From: Elysia chlorotica
Taxonomy: Eukaryota; Mollusca; Gastropoda; Plakobranchidae
Direction of reading: 5' to 3'
Assembly (NCBI GenBank): GCA_003991915.1
Contig: RQTK01000150.1
Location: 213,671-277,670, forward strand
Length of the DNA: 64,000 nucleotides
Shown: positions 22,743 to 34,149 of the stretch, one piece after another
Numbering within the stretch: the first letter of the stretch is position 1
Layout of the letters: every line of letters begins with the position of its first letter
Notes under the pieces: model-generated
What the model was told of the DNA's origin: nothing
The model's database searches: none
What the model saw: only the letters and a program-made list of their open reading frames with translations
Translations under genes and position numbers: made by a program

Positions 22743-25700
22743 CTGAGGAGAAAGGAAAAAGACCTTTAGTCCAAATGCCAGCTAAAAATACATTTTGAAT
22801 ATAGAACAGAAGGTTCTATTGAAAATTTACATTACCATGCAAATTCTATAAATTAGATAATAATTGTAAAACTTCAAAATTCACAAGGTATATTTTAATA
22901 TTATTTACACTATTTTAATTTGATCACCTTATTGTTCTGGTTTTTTCCCCTCAATTTTCAATAGATTGATTATATCAGTAAATTAAAAACACCTGGAACT
23001 GTAAATGCTTATTAGAAGGGTACAACACAATTTATTGAAATGGCAGCATGCTTGTACACCTTGCTTGTTATCACCTAAACTGTCTGACATAAAGTCCTTG
23101 TCACACAAACTATAGAAACCAAAGAGCAATCACCATATCAGTAAATACTATCTCACCGAGTACGCTGGAGCAGCCATATCAATGTGCAGCCACGATCCCA
23201 AAAAGTCAGGCCCCAAATGAGACATGATGAACAGACCAGCACAGGACACTTGGGCATTGCTTCGATCCTGAAAACAACGTAAAAGACTCATTCATATAAA
23301 TCACTTCTGTTTTTTTGTTGTTTTTTTTCCAATCGCTTTTATACGTTATTTATACATTGCGCATAGTCAAATTTGATTTGAGACTATTATTTAATTATCA
23401 TCTACCTTGTTATTTAACATTGAAGATTAAAAAAAATGTGTACTGAGATTTGGTTCTGATCTTCTTTGGAGTCATATAGTTTGGATTTTTTGTGTTCTTA
23501 TGGATTGTGTACATTTTACCCTGGTATCTAAGCAATAAAGTTTCTGGAAACATTTATAGACATATAAATTATATACTTCTCACCGCAACAGAGTTTTTCA
23601 TATCAGCCACAGCACTGGAAAACTCTGAGGAATGCATCTCTGGAGAAAATGGCACTGGGTGGACCAAATCTCCACAAGAGCGGCCAACCTTCCAGCATGT
23701 GGTCTCCAGATTCTCGTTGTTGGTTAGTATACTGGCATGGTACTTGCCTGATGGTGGACCCAATGCGAAAAACTTGGTTAAGTGTAATACGCTTCATAGG
23801 AGAATGATGTATTGCTCTTAATGTGCAAGCACTTAATAAGATAAGATAAGATAGGATAAACGTTATTTATCCAGTTTGGAAATTTGTTCTGGGCATAGCT
23901 GAGACTGATGGACTAATTTTACATCACTTTGTGACAAAAAGTACATAGAAGATTATCATAAACATACACTTACACAGATTACTTTGGCACACACAAGCAA
24001 AAATTCTTAGTTTCATATCATCAAAAATTTTAAGTATCATTTACATTCAAATGATTATTTATCTTACTAACTATAGATTACACAGTGCATCCCAACTACA
24101 ATAGTCTTCTTGAAGTTTCTGGGATTTGCAATATCTCTCTCTTTTCTTGTCTTAATAGTTAATATTTTGCCTGTCCTCCCCAATGCTATATATACTCATT
24201 AAATGAAGGGTGGCTTTGGTCTTTTATTATATCCCCAGCCTTGGCAATAGAGCCTCTTTCATAGAGTGCATCTACAAATGGCAATTCCTTTCTGACAACT
24301 TTTTCAGTTTTGCAGATTAATGTATTTACACAAAGTAATGAAGCTAATATTGGATTGAATTTGTTGCTACCTCTTCTGGATATTTAAATTTCAAATGTAA
24401 ATCCATCTCTTGCCTATTTATGTCTTTTCAAAATGCAGGTTATAAGAATAAATTTTAAATTAACATTTGTAAACCATAAGGGGAGACTTTTGTAAGTGGG
24501 TAGCTTTTTTTTAAAGGGTAAGTGACTATATTTACACATTTTTATGACAAGTAATTCTTCAATTTAATTGATTCCCATTATGATAAAACATCCTTGTATT
24601 ATTTTAGTATAGCTGATTCTTTTCCTAGTTCCAGATATGAATTTCATGGAACTGAATGATTGTATATAAAAAAAAGCATTACATGCTTTCTCTATCACTT
24701 GCAGTGCTGCCATTGCTGTCTCGAGTGCTTTATCTTATTTCACAATTAACCTAAAAACTTATGTTAAAGTATAAAAATGGTCTTGAACACCATTTTCTTT
24801 GTGATTTTCCATGAAATAGAAAAAAAACAATTCTTTTCTAGGTTTGTTTTCATTATGACATTGAGGAGGGATTTCCAAAAACAGCCTAATCTATTAATTT
24901 TTGCCTTTTTCGGATTTTGTACTGCAGGTCTTTGACTTTCTGATAAGTTTGTTATAATAAAAATATTAGGTTAACAACAACATACCTGTAGCTATACCCT
25001 GGGCACCTGTCAGAGTTGCCATATCCACAATGGTGGTACAGCCCAAGTCTTTAACAGCATAGGCAACCTATCAATAACAAAGATATGGTAAGATATGTGA
25101 ATATTCCATTTTTGTGTGTGTTGATTTTGCAGACTTAAAAAAAAGTCTCATAGGTTGCTTAACGTCCAAAATCAGCTATAGGCCATAGGCTATATCGGCA
25201 TCTCATAGGAAGTCACCAAATTTGCATTTTGACCTATACTATAAACAGATTAAGAAGAAACTCGTAAGAAACCAGGAAGTTTATAAACCTTACAAAGGAA
25301 GGTTCTTGTTTACCCTAATCGTACCACTGAGGTAATTTTCATAGACTTGTTGATCACACAAACAATAGATAATCACGCTTATGTGAAAACCAGGAAATTT
25401 TCTGATCGCAAAAAGTCCGCCTGGTTTTTCCTTAAACATAAACAGGTGAAACCCCCGAAATACTGATGCACATATAATGGCTTTTCCTCTCTACCGAACA
25501 CAGGGTCAAAATTTACCCCCCTCCTGATATACGGATAGGAATGTGTTGTTTTTTTCCCTCTGTGCGGCACATGGGATCGAAATGTACCCCCAACATACAG
25601 TTCAGGTGGGAAAACACAATTTAGAATTAGGGTTAAAGCTTTAAAGGAATTTTAACTTACACCATCTCCTAGGACAAGCCGGCCTTCAGCATCTGTATTG

Positions 25701-28700
25701 TTGATTTCCACAGAGCGACCAGAATACATGTATACAATGTCATCAGGCCTCTGAGCATCAGGGCCAACAGCATTGTCTGCAAGGCATAATATTGCGTGAA
25801 GAGTTTGGCTGAAGCCCTGAAAGAAAGGAAATTTGCATCGTGAGTGGTGTAAAATACCTCTTGAAAACAAGACTGAAAAGACTGCTTCAGACCAAGTCAC
25901 ATCTTACTTTCGCACCAAATCATGTCATGATAGAAGAACAAAATAAATCCAACTTTTTTTTCTCACTAAGAAGACATCAATGCAAAAAAATTGGTTCATT
26001 TTAGTGACTTTCAAAGACTAAAGGGGAGCCAAAAATGTTCACATGAATATATGAAGTGCATTCAAAACTTACATTTCTTTGATTAAGAACCAATATATAT
26101 ATATTAAAATTATAAATCTTTTATTTATATATATATATATTTTATATATCATTTTTAAGTGAGGGGCTATTGTTTTTTATATAGTTAAACAGTAGTTCCA
26201 TTGCTATCTTTTGCTATTAGTGTCAACAGATACTCCATAAATATAGATGGGTGGAGATTTTCCCAAAACAATTATCTAACGGAGAAAACAGAAAAGATCC
26301 TCAAAGTTCTCAAAGCATATGAAAACAAACTTTGATGGTCAGACCAAACTGATGTCATAAAATATATCAGAACAGGCCCTTGAACTGAACCAATTAGAAA
26401 AGAAAACAGTAGACTATCCCATAAACATTTGGGGCTGAAGGGTCAAGGACAAGATGAAACCTAGAGGCAGAACCAAAGGGCGTTGGATGAGTGATTTTTA
26501 TTTATTGATCCTTGTGCAACGAACAGCACAGAATATTGAATAAAAAAAACATAACCCTTTGATAGACGTCTACTAACTAAACTCTGACCAGCCAACTTTT
26601 TTCTTTTGCTGAAAATCTGTAAACCTACGGAAAATCGGTATCATTTTTTTACAAAACAGAACCATGGAACAACAGTGATGCCAACTGAATCTTAGTCACA
26701 AAAGATACCTTTTTTTCCAACCTTTTTTCCACTGAAAATATTAAAATTCACAGAAAATTGGCATCACTGAGGATTGTTTTGACGCACTACACACTTCATT
26801 CCTACAGAGGCAAGACACTCAAGTCCAGTATACATAAACGTTAAGTCCACACGACTATTACGTTGAAGAGGGTTGCTTTGAGCTTTCAGAACTGTGTGAG
26901 CCAAACCATAGTATTGATTTGTTGGGGCAAAGCCATCTGCATGCAATGTACTAGATGCAAGAAGACTATGTGCAGTATATAGGGGTCTTTATTTTATTAT
27001 AGATTATAGTATATAAGAGAATTGGTAACTCACCAACTTGACTGCAGTTTTGAAAGCACCAAGAACTCCAGCTGCTCCTCCACAGTCTCTTTTCATGCCA
27101 CACATGCCAGTCTAGAAGAAAGCATGGTTTTGATTGTCAGCAAATTAGCACACTGACATCAGTACACCCCACCTGTCTTTAATTTTATATGCATTTTGAG
27201 AAATATAATCTAAGTTTTATTAACAGAAAACTTTCAATTTTTATGATTACAGAACCAACTTTCTGTTTATGTGTATCTTTGGAAAAATTTGACAAAATAA
27301 TGCCTTTAGTATCTCTCTGTCTGTCTGCCTCTCTCTCAAATAACAAAAAACAACAATCCATAATTCTTTGAGATAGTGTCGGGATACCATGGAAAAGCAA
27401 ACTTTTTTGTCCAAAATCATAAAACATTCAATTTTGACAATTCTCCTAGCAGCTGCACATATAATAAGCTTGATTATTGCAATGAGTCAATTCTTCAATA
27501 AAAATTGAATGACAGCAACAAAAGACTGAAAATTTATATTAACCTCTAAGTGACCGTAACCCATCCCCTATATTTGTACCCTATGGACCAAGGCTACCAT
27601 GTGATTTCTACGCCTGAAGACTGGAGCTGTCATATGCTGCTTTGCTGGTGTAAGTCTAGGTATAGTGTTTGTGGCACTTGCTGCAGTTGATGCTTCATCC
27701 TCACTATTACTGCTACTAGAATCATTCACGCCATTAGATCTTAGTAGCTCATTAAGTCAGGATCCGGATCGCTGTCATCAAGATCTATATCACTGGATTT
27801 ACTATTGGAGTCCATCAGAATTTTGACTAGAAGCTGGCTTGAGGTCAGTTTTTTCACCATTCTTGACAATGTAGGCCGAACGGACACTAAATGAATGAAA
27901 ACGAAACCTATACGAATACTAACATAGGAAGTCTCTTTCATTGGTCGCGATTTAAACCAAGGATGGCATTAAGTTATGGTCTACCGCAAGCGAGAATACT
28001 CGTCTCCAGTCCTTTCCGCACAGCAGTGCTTACGCGAGTATACTCGTCTACAGTCCTTTCTGCACAGCAGTGCTAATGTGAGTATACTCGTCTCCAGTCC
28101 TTTCCGCACAGCAGTGCTTACGTGAGTATACCCGTCTCCAGTCCTTTCCGCACAGCAGTGCTTACGTGAGTATACTTGTCTCCAGTCCTTTCTGCACAGC
28201 AGTGCTTACGTGAGTATACTCGTCTCCAGTCCTTTCCGCACAGCAGTTCTCAGAGAGTATACTCGTTTCTGGTCCTTTCTGCACAGCAGTGCTTACGTGA
28301 GTATACTCGTCTCCAGTCCTTTCCGCACAGCAGTTATCAGAGAGAATACTTGTTTCTGGTCCTTTCTGACGGCGGTTCTCACGCGAGTAACCTGTCTCCG
28401 GTCCTCTCCGCCTGGCAGTTCTCAATGCGAGAATACTTGTCTCCAGTCACTAAAATGACAATTATATCCATGAATTGAAATAAAATAAAGCCTACACAGA
28501 TTATTGAACTCATTTTTGTTTCTTTAATTATATTTTACCTTAGCTTTGATGCAAAGGCCACCAGTATCAAAGACAATGCCCTTTCCAACCCAAGCGATAG
28601 TTTCCGTTGAATTTGGCACAACGTGGCTAAGAATTGCCATAGCAGGAGGAGATGTAGCTGCTCTACCAACACCATGAATTCCTATGGGAGAAAAAAAAAT

Positions 28701-31700
28701 CATTTGCTGATTTTGCCAAACACCAAACTGAAGTAAACAGTGCAAGATATTTTATTTTTTCTGGGTTCCATTTAGGCAATTATTGGGATACAAACAGTCA
28801 ATGATAACAAAACATTTTTCAAAAAGATAAAAGAAATAAAGATTCTTACATTGAATCTATGTGTTTGTAAATCTTGCAATATAAATAAGCATTCAGCTTC
28901 AGGACAGTGGATGTGTACATCAGATAGCAATTGGGAGAATAGCAGTAAAAAAAACTTGATTTGTAACAAAGAACAAATCTTGGTTTTAGCATCCTTTATT
29001 CACATTGAAAATGTTTATGGCAATGCGCTCACTAAGCTGCTGTGGGTTCTGGCATTATATGATAAAGAAAAGATATATAACCTACCTCCCATTCCTTTTG
29101 CTGCCAAATCATCGCCACTAATAATTTGCACGGAAACATTCAATTCCTTGGCAACATCCTCAATTTCCTATAAAAAATCAAAGAATTCATGAAACTCTCC
29201 TCTAAAAAAGTAATTTGCATTACATTCAGCAAAACACTGGATGAACAAGAAGGAACAAAGAAAAATTTAATACAAAGATATATATACAAAATGGAGTATT
29301 GCTGAAATTAAAAAAAATATTTCTTTATATGAGTTATAATGTATGAAAAACCTAACAGCAAGATCTTTTATGTAATTTTATAGTGAGTAAAATATGTTCG
29401 CCCACTTGCTTGCTACTATTTCGACCAGGGTGGTTCAATTTCGTTCTCTAGGATTGGTAGAAAATTTAATACAGAGGCTCTCAAACACAGCAAAAGTTTG
29501 GTTGGACGAAATTGACCCTGTCCGAGAAAAATAGTGCCGATACCCTAGTGAGATGTGAGCAACTTCCCTTTCAGAAATAGACATCAGGCGTCCATTATCA
29601 CCCAAAAATACACACATTTATTCTGAGAAGAGACTCCAAGACACAGAGATAACAAACATAGGAAAAAAGAAACAGAGAGGAAGGACAGAAAGAAAGAAGG
29701 GTGGAGGGAGAGGGAGGGAGAGAGAGAGAGATATTAGCAAGGAACTGAAATTGCAGATTGATAATTTGGTGAGAGAGAGAGATTGGCAAGAGATCGAAAC
29801 TAGTTGATTGTTGTTTTAAATGCCGAAGTCTACTAAACAGTTTAAAAAAAAAAGAACACACAAAAAACCCCACAAATTTTTCGCCTGTTTTGATAAAAGT
29901 TTAAGATTTAATTTAATTTTTCATATTTTTTCTTTTCTTTTCTTGGAAGGTATGAGCGATAAACTAACAAAATGTCAGTCAGTTTAAAAATAAGTTAGAC
30001 AGAAACTGGTCATAAGCTAAACCAATGATACACAATGTTAAATCAAGCAATAAAACTAATGGTAATAGTCATTGCATTGAATAATAGAAAACAAAAGTAC
30101 CTTATAGGTGATATCAAAAGTCCTATATTGTTTGTATGAAGTATTTTGTTGGACCACATCTGAACCAGTGGCTAGTTATAGATCGTACCATTTTCAACTC
30201 GCCGTGCACCGCCCTTAAGGTGTAATTTGTTGCACTTTGGCGTAATAATTACGGCCGAACCGTAATGTAATAATAAAAGCTACAAGACCTTAACTTGAGG
30301 TTCTTTTAGCTCGATAATGGTGCATAAGACGGGAATGGAAAATCCTCTGGATAAATGTCAGAATGTATTTGAAACAATTGCAACCTAATGGAAACCTTGG
30401 GTAGGTTCTACTGAATTATATTTGAAAAAGAAATTGCTCAATCATTATAGATCTAGATTTGGATGACTGAAAGATCTCTTTTGGTTATTCTGCTCATTCC
30501 CGCAGAAAAAGTTCAACTTCAGTCATGCTTCTACTCCTAGCATTGCCTTGTGTCCTGCAGAAGTGCAAATGATATATAAAATAGCCACGTTTCGGGTGTT
30601 TTTATGCTCAAGACACAACATTTACAGACTTTTAATTAAAGGTGTCGGTGACATTCGAAGCCAACCTGAATTTTCTTTGATCCAATCCGAAGCCCAATCC
30701 GGAAGAGGATCGAAATCAGTGGTACAAATACGGAGATCCATTTTATTCCGGAAAACTTGCACCCATAATTTTAAAAACTTACATGATAAACAAAATAAAA
30801 AAAGCTCCCAAGTCACACATTAAGGGCCATAATTATATATCATTGAATATTATGACCAGCACATGAAATTTAATGCTCTAGAAAGTTGACTGACCTTAAC
30901 AAAGTGGTGGACATTCATCTCACTGCAAGGCATATCCACAATCTTGGCAGCCAGTCTCACTCCATCAGCAGCAGCACGCAGACACTGCAACTCTTCTTCA
31001 TTGAGTTGAGCAATCTGCTCATCTTCAATCACAAGGAATTCTACAGTTACCTGGAAAATAGAAGAAAAAAAAAACAACTCATAAAAAACACTTTATATCC
31101 AACACAGTTGAGTTGGTTTTAACGTCCAGCATCAGCACTATATAGGCTATATTGTGGACAGGCCCCAAGACTCACGTCTGACAATTTTATGTGCTGCCAC
31201 ACACGAGACAGGGCGGAGATACCATGACTCCTGTCTCAGCCTGTCACATTAAACTGACACCGACCCAACCAGTAGGGAGCGCAACCGCCAAGGCTCGAAC
31301 TTGGACCATTTGCGCTGGAAGCCGATGTTCTACCCCAGGGGCACCACGCCCCCCAATATATCCACATTCAGACATCAGACATGAACAATTTTATTAATGA
31401 TCAAAGAACCCTCAGGGATTGCAGACGAATATCTGAATAAAAAGCATTGTCAGAAATGTGTTCATTGCAACTATTACATTCTCAATGATGAATAGTATTA
31501 TGCTCAAATATATTTTTACATACAAAATTAAAGATAGATATAAAAAATATGTACAAATACATATAGTACCAGTTCATTTCACTTATCAAATGAGCTCACC
31601 TTACGTAAGCCATTAGAGCTGTTTGATTTTGCAGAATACAGAGGGAGAGCCCTAGCCACTGCAAGACCTGAGGCAAAAACATTTTCTCTCTCACAGACGA

Positions 31701-32608
31701 TCTGAAAAAAGCCATTTCAACAAAGTGGAAATAAAAATTCGATTTATATACATCAATTTGTTTTAGACTTTTACAAAGCTGAATTTGATAGCAAGGCGAA
31801 CATGAAGGTTTTACAAGTACTTTTTAAAATTATTTGGAATAATTTTTTTTTAAATGCATGGGATGCAAGATATGAATTAGTGGTAATTATACAATAGACC
31901 AATTATAAATCTATATTTACTTATTTATAAATAAAAAGAAACTAACAAAACTCTCAGCTCTTTTTAACAATATCCAAACTTAACATAGTAAAATATTCTC
32001 CAGAATTTTCAAAGTAAACAGAGTATGGGACTCTGACTGACTGTGAAAAGTTACTGTGCTGACTTGCCGTAAATACAAACTCAGACTGTGAAAACATTAA
32101 TTTTATTCTCTTATTAGAACATATATATTATGTAATATATATTGTGACTTTATATTGCTTGGAACAATTATGTGCATCCTCTAGCAACTCTATTGTTCTG
32201 GTTAACTTTAAAGGGTATCAATAGTCAACATGATACGATTTGTATTTTTTTATTTGTTCCACTACATAGGCTATATTGTGGACAAAAGTCGAAATGATAC
32301 AGATCTATTGCTATAAATTACAATTGTCAAGCACACAAACATCTTGACATAATTATATTAATCGCAATATCAAAACAGAGCAAAATAATGGTAACTAACC
32401 ACAATGTATTCTTGACCACCAGCCAGACAATTCTTGACTAACTTGGTCAATGAGTGGCATCGAGATGGGGTATTGTGGCGACTGCATTTCACCGGGAGAG
32501 CAGCCACTGTCGCACTGTTCAGCCACAGAGAGCATTGATCAGTAGGAGTTGGGTGCAAGCTTGCATCATCATCATGATCATGATAATAAAAAAAACACCA
32601 ATAACAAC

Positions 32609-32647
<39 letters not shown>

Positions 32648-34149
32648 AACAACAATTATTATAGTAAAAATAATCATCATCATCAGTATTATCATTAGCG
32701 TTTAAAAGTTTAAAAAAAAAAACTCTCCAGACAGTGCAGTGTCATTTTTATCCTACTGCGCTGGTAGGGCAACCATTTTTCTGAACCATCTAGCGCTATT
32801 AATAGAAATCTGTGATGCAAGTTTACCCCTGCTCCGAGGGGATAAAATTTTCTTGCAAGTCTATTTAAAAAAAATAATAAATTATAATTACTTCTGTGTT
32901 GGTTCAGTAAGATTTTAGTTGTTTTATAATTTACCATTTCGGCATACCTAATCACGCATTTTTATGATTTTTCATTTTCTTGATCTACAATAAAAAAGTA
33001 GGCAAAATGAAAGATTCCACCCAGTGGTTCATAGGAGATCAATGATAGATTTGAGTTTTGGTACTTGATTTTTTATAAGTTTAAAGTGGATTCTAATAAA
33101 ATGGCGTCTACACTTTCAGACTTCTCCTTTTTTTAGACACAGCTAGTCTGTGGCAAAATTTGCAATGAATACCAGCTTAGTCTACATAAAAAAATTAGGA
33201 ACTAACACAGTCAGTTTTTTTGGCCTAGTTTAGGACCGCTCATGAATACGGTCCCAAGTGCTCTGGAGTAGTACTTAATTGTGTGCATACACGCATATGT
33301 TTGTACGTTTAATTTCTAAGTGATATTACTATGACTAAAGAAAAAAAATGAAATCCCAAAATATTATTTTGCTTGAAGTTTTTTAGCTTAATTTTGTTTT
33401 TGTCTCAGCAGAAGTATTATCACATTTATTATTATCAAAATGTGTCACAAATTGTTCACAGGGCTTTTTTTACAAGCATTTTATATAATAACAGCACTCA
33501 ATATTTAAGTCATGTCCTTTTTTCTCAGCGTCCAACGTCAGCACTAAATAGGCTACATTTTAGACGGGCCCCAAAACAAGTTTACATGCTGCCACAGAGA
33601 GACAGTGCAGGGATACCACAGCTCTGTCTCAGACAGTCACATTAAACTGACACCGACCCAACCAGAGGAAAGAAGTCGCCAGAGCAGGTCTCAAACTACA
33701 GAACTCCAGTACTCCTGCATTGAAAGCCGATGTTCTACCCTAGGGCTACCAAATCCTCAATTTTGTCCATGTAATCTTTGAAAAGGACCTAAGCTTCAAA
33801 GAAACACTGAAAGCGTTGTTCCATTCATCTTAGACTATATATCATATGCGTTGTGAAATAAAAATTTAAAATTGTTTAAATTTAAGGAAATCTCTGATTT
33901 CTTCTTCAATCCTACAATGACCAATGGCAATCAAGTGTGAAAAGACAATGAAAGCTTTATAAAATACATCATATTATAAAATACAAATAAGAAAAAAAGA
34001 CATACCTCTGCATCCACTCTGCCTCCAAACTTGCACTGCACATCTTGGAATTTCAGTTTGACTAAATGTTTGAGTTGACCAACAATAAGCACAGCTTTGT
34101 CATAGGGATCAGATGGAGCTAAAGTCCCAGAGAACTCCAGGGCTGCCAT
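22575..34149 (-). CDS. NPEPL1: Probable aminopeptidase NPEPL1 (M17 leucyl aminopeptidase family)
   Basis: Twelve coding exons, right to left: 34149-34006, 32559-32400, 31701-31600, 31050-30895, 29167-29086, 28681-28539, 27111-27034, 25816-25661, 25067-24986, 23747-23584, 23267-23157 and 22742-22575. They give about 514 residues plus a gap of roughly nine between exons 1 and 2, close to the 523 of human NPEPL1. M17 enzymes are two-metal hexameric exopeptidases that release N-terminal residues; NPEPL1 itself is poorly characterised. All family motifs are present: [15 protein letters not shown] (metal Lys and Asp, catalytic Lys), [10 protein letters not shown] (metal Asp) and [11 protein letters not shown] (metal Asp and Glu, catalytic Arg). 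The divergent N-terminal domain covers roughly residues 1-180. The gene appears intact, and its introns contain SINE, LINE and minisatellite insertions. The start ATG has a splice acceptor a few bases upstream. Confidence 0.95.
22743..23156. other. NPEPL1 intron 11
   Basis: AT-rich intron with normal splice sites. Nothing else seen. Confidence 0.6.
23157..23267 (-). CDS. NPEPL1: NPEPL1 exon 11
   Basis: 111 nt, phase 0 at both ends, acceptor GTTTTCAG and donor CTCG|GTGAGA. It encodes [20 protein letters not shown], then [12 protein letters not shown], the conserved LHIDIAAP-type strand of M17 catalytic domains. Confidence 0.95.
23584..23747 (-). CDS. NPEPL1: NPEPL1 exon 10
   Basis: 164 nt, completing the Gly codon from exon 9. 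It encodes [19 protein letters not shown], then [20 protein letters not shown] and [11 protein letters not shown], all collinear with human NPEPL1. Confidence 0.95.
23835..24480 (-). mobile_element. LINE 3' fragment in NPEPL1 intron 9
   Basis: The minus strand ends in a TTATCCTATCTTATCTTATC tail at 23840-23875, the same kind of tail as the LINE at 6560-7345. Upstream, the broken frame [20 protein letters not shown] followed by HPSFNEY resembles the C-terminal HP-containing segment of CR1/L2-type reverse transcriptases. Several stops interrupt it. The 5' limit is approximate. Confidence 0.5.
24986..25067 (-). CDS. NPEPL1: NPEPL1 exon 9
   Basis: 82 nt, acceptor TATTGATAG and donor ACAG|GTATGT. 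It encodes [20 protein letters not shown] followed by GAQGIAT. The DMATLTGA motif is the conserved strand and loop after the metal site in M17 enzymes. Confidence 0.95.
25068..25660. repeat. NPEPL1 intron 8 with SINE scrap and diverged tandem repeat
   Basis: 25160-25200 (AACGTCCAAAATCAGC, then ATAGGCTATAT) matches the 3' end of the SINE family in this window. At about 25485-25600 a 65-75 bp unit (TTTTCC-CTCT...GGGTCAAAATTTACCCCC) is imperfectly repeated. Confidence 0.5.
25661..25816 (-). CDS. NPEPL1: NPEPL1 exon 8 (metal and catalytic residues)
   Basis: 156 nt, phase 0, acceptor TTTCTTTCAG and donor GGT|GTAAGT. It contains [20 protein letters not shown] and then [17 protein letters not shown]. 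The NTDAEGRL signature supplies the metal-bound Asp and Glu and the catalytic Arg. Confidence 0.96.
25817..27033. other. NPEPL1 intron 7
   Basis: AT-rich, with an (AT)n patch near 26090-26140. The stretch [15 protein letters not shown], in plus frame near 26450-26500, resembles the C-terminal motif of RTE-type retrotransposons (GRPxKRW), but it is too short to call. Confidence 0.4.
27034..27111 (-). CDS. NPEPL1: NPEPL1 exon 7
   Basis: 78 nt, phase 0, acceptor TTCTTCTAG and donor TTG|GTGAGT. It encodes [20 protein letters not shown] and KTAVKL. The Asp of KRD is a metal ligand. The substitution of Cys for Pro in the otherwise conserved MPGMKRD segment is unusual. Confidence 0.95.
27741..27941 (-). 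other. Acidic open reading frame in NPEPL1 intron 6
   Basis: A 66-codon frame ends in [17 protein letters not shown], and beyond the stop a shifted frame continues with [18 protein letters not shown]. Acidic Ser/Asp-rich leaders of this kind are common at the N-terminus of piggyBac-type transposases, so this may be a transposon scrap. No ATG or conserved domain supports a gene. Confidence 0.2.
27985..28449. repeat. 44-bp minisatellite in NPEPL1 intron 6
   Basis: About ten and a half copies of a 44-bp unit that begins GTGAGTATACTCGTCTCCAG, continues TCCTTTCCGCACAGCAGTGC and ends TTAC. Divergence rises toward the right end, where units carry GTTCTCAG instead of GTGCTTAC. The repeat lies about 90 bp from exon 6. 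Each unit carries GTGAGTATAC, an excellent splice-donor-like string on the plus strand, which is the antisense of the gene. Confidence 0.95.
28539..28681 (-). CDS. NPEPL1: NPEPL1 exon 6
   Basis: 143 nt, acceptor TTTCTCCCATAG and donor AAG|GTAAAA. It reads [20 protein letters not shown], then [18 protein letters not shown]. The Lys of GKG and the Asp of FDT are metal ligands, and the Lys of LCIK is the catalytic base position. Confidence 0.96.
28682..30894. other. NPEPL1 introns 5 and 4 (exon 5 between them)
   Basis: A GA-rich patch lies at 29660-29790. No mobile element or coding signal other than exon 5 is recognised. Confidence 0.5.
29086..29167 (-). CDS. NPEPL1: NPEPL1 exon 5
   Basis: 82 nt, acceptor TTTTTTATAG and donor GGAG|GTAGGT. 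It encodes [20 protein letters not shown], then LAAKGMG, matching the linker before the catalytic domain (human ...GKELGIIPTIIRDEELKTRG). Confidence 0.94.
30895..31050 (-). CDS. NPEPL1: NPEPL1 exon 4
   Basis: 156 nt, phase 0, acceptor CTATTTTCCAG and donor AAG|GTCAGT. It encodes [17 protein letters not shown], then [19 protein letters not shown] and [13 protein letters not shown]. The DGVRLAARIVDTPCNEMN region of human NPEPL1 is strongly conserved. Confidence 0.95.
31106..31354 (-). mobile_element. SINE copy (near full length) in NPEPL1 intron 3
   Basis: On the minus strand it starts GGGGCGTGGTGCCCCTGGGG, with an A-box-like GGTAGAACATCGG and a B-box-like AAGTTCGAGCC, the internal Pol III promoter of a tRNA-derived head. 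The body has CTGGTTGGGTCGGTGTCAGT, then TTAATGTGAC and CTGAGACAGG, then CTCGTGTGTGGCAGCACATA, and it ends GACGTTAAAACCAACTCAAC. It is one of several family members in this window. Confidence 0.88.
31355..31599. other. Remainder of NPEPL1 intron 3
   Basis: AT-rich, no feature. Confidence 0.5.
31600..31701 (-). CDS. NPEPL1: NPEPL1 exon 3
   Basis: 102 nt, phase 0, acceptor GCTTTTTTCAG and donor AAG|GTGAGC. It encodes [20 protein letters not shown] and [14 protein letters not shown]. Human NPEPL1 has VCEQPEVFASACALARAFPLF at this place. Confidence 0.94.
31702..32399. other. NPEPL1 intron 2
   Basis: AT-rich. The string ACATAGGCTATATTGTGGAC at 32265-32284 is a scrap of the SINE 3' region. Confidence 0.5.
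32400..32559 (-). CDS. NPEPL1: NPEPL1 exon 2 (5' boundary uncertain)
   Basis: It reads [20 protein letters not shown], then [20 protein letters not shown] and GGQEYIV before the donor GTG|GTTAGT. This matches human LNPNPTDSCPLYLNYATVAA. The nearest acceptor (GCAAG|C at 32560) has a poor pyrimidine tract and a phase that does not fit exon 1 directly, so a short exon of about 26-29 nt encoding the LWQAALS-like stretch is probably missing between them. Confidence 0.85.
32600..32645. repeat. (TAA)n microsatellite upstream of NPEPL1 exon 2
   Basis: About a dozen TAA units lie 50 bp upstream of exon 2 on the gene strand. Confidence 0.9.
33521..33752 (-). mobile_element. SINE copy in NPEPL1 intron 1
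   Basis: Same family and orientation as 31106-31354 but more diverged: CAGTCACATTAAACTGACAC then CGACCCAACCAG on the plus strand, GAAAGCCGATGTTCTACCCT at the head and CAACGTCAGCACTAAATAGG at the tail. Confidence 0.85.

Noticed and set aside
26440-26500. RTE-like C-terminal motif ([14 protein letters not shown])
   Set aside because: Only a dozen residues with no flanking reverse-transcriptase sequence, too short to call.
33790-33835. Candidate micro-exon of NPEPL1 encoding EWNNAFS
   Set aside because: Its acceptor phase does not agree with the phase-0 end of exon 1, so it was not annotated. It is mentioned as a check.
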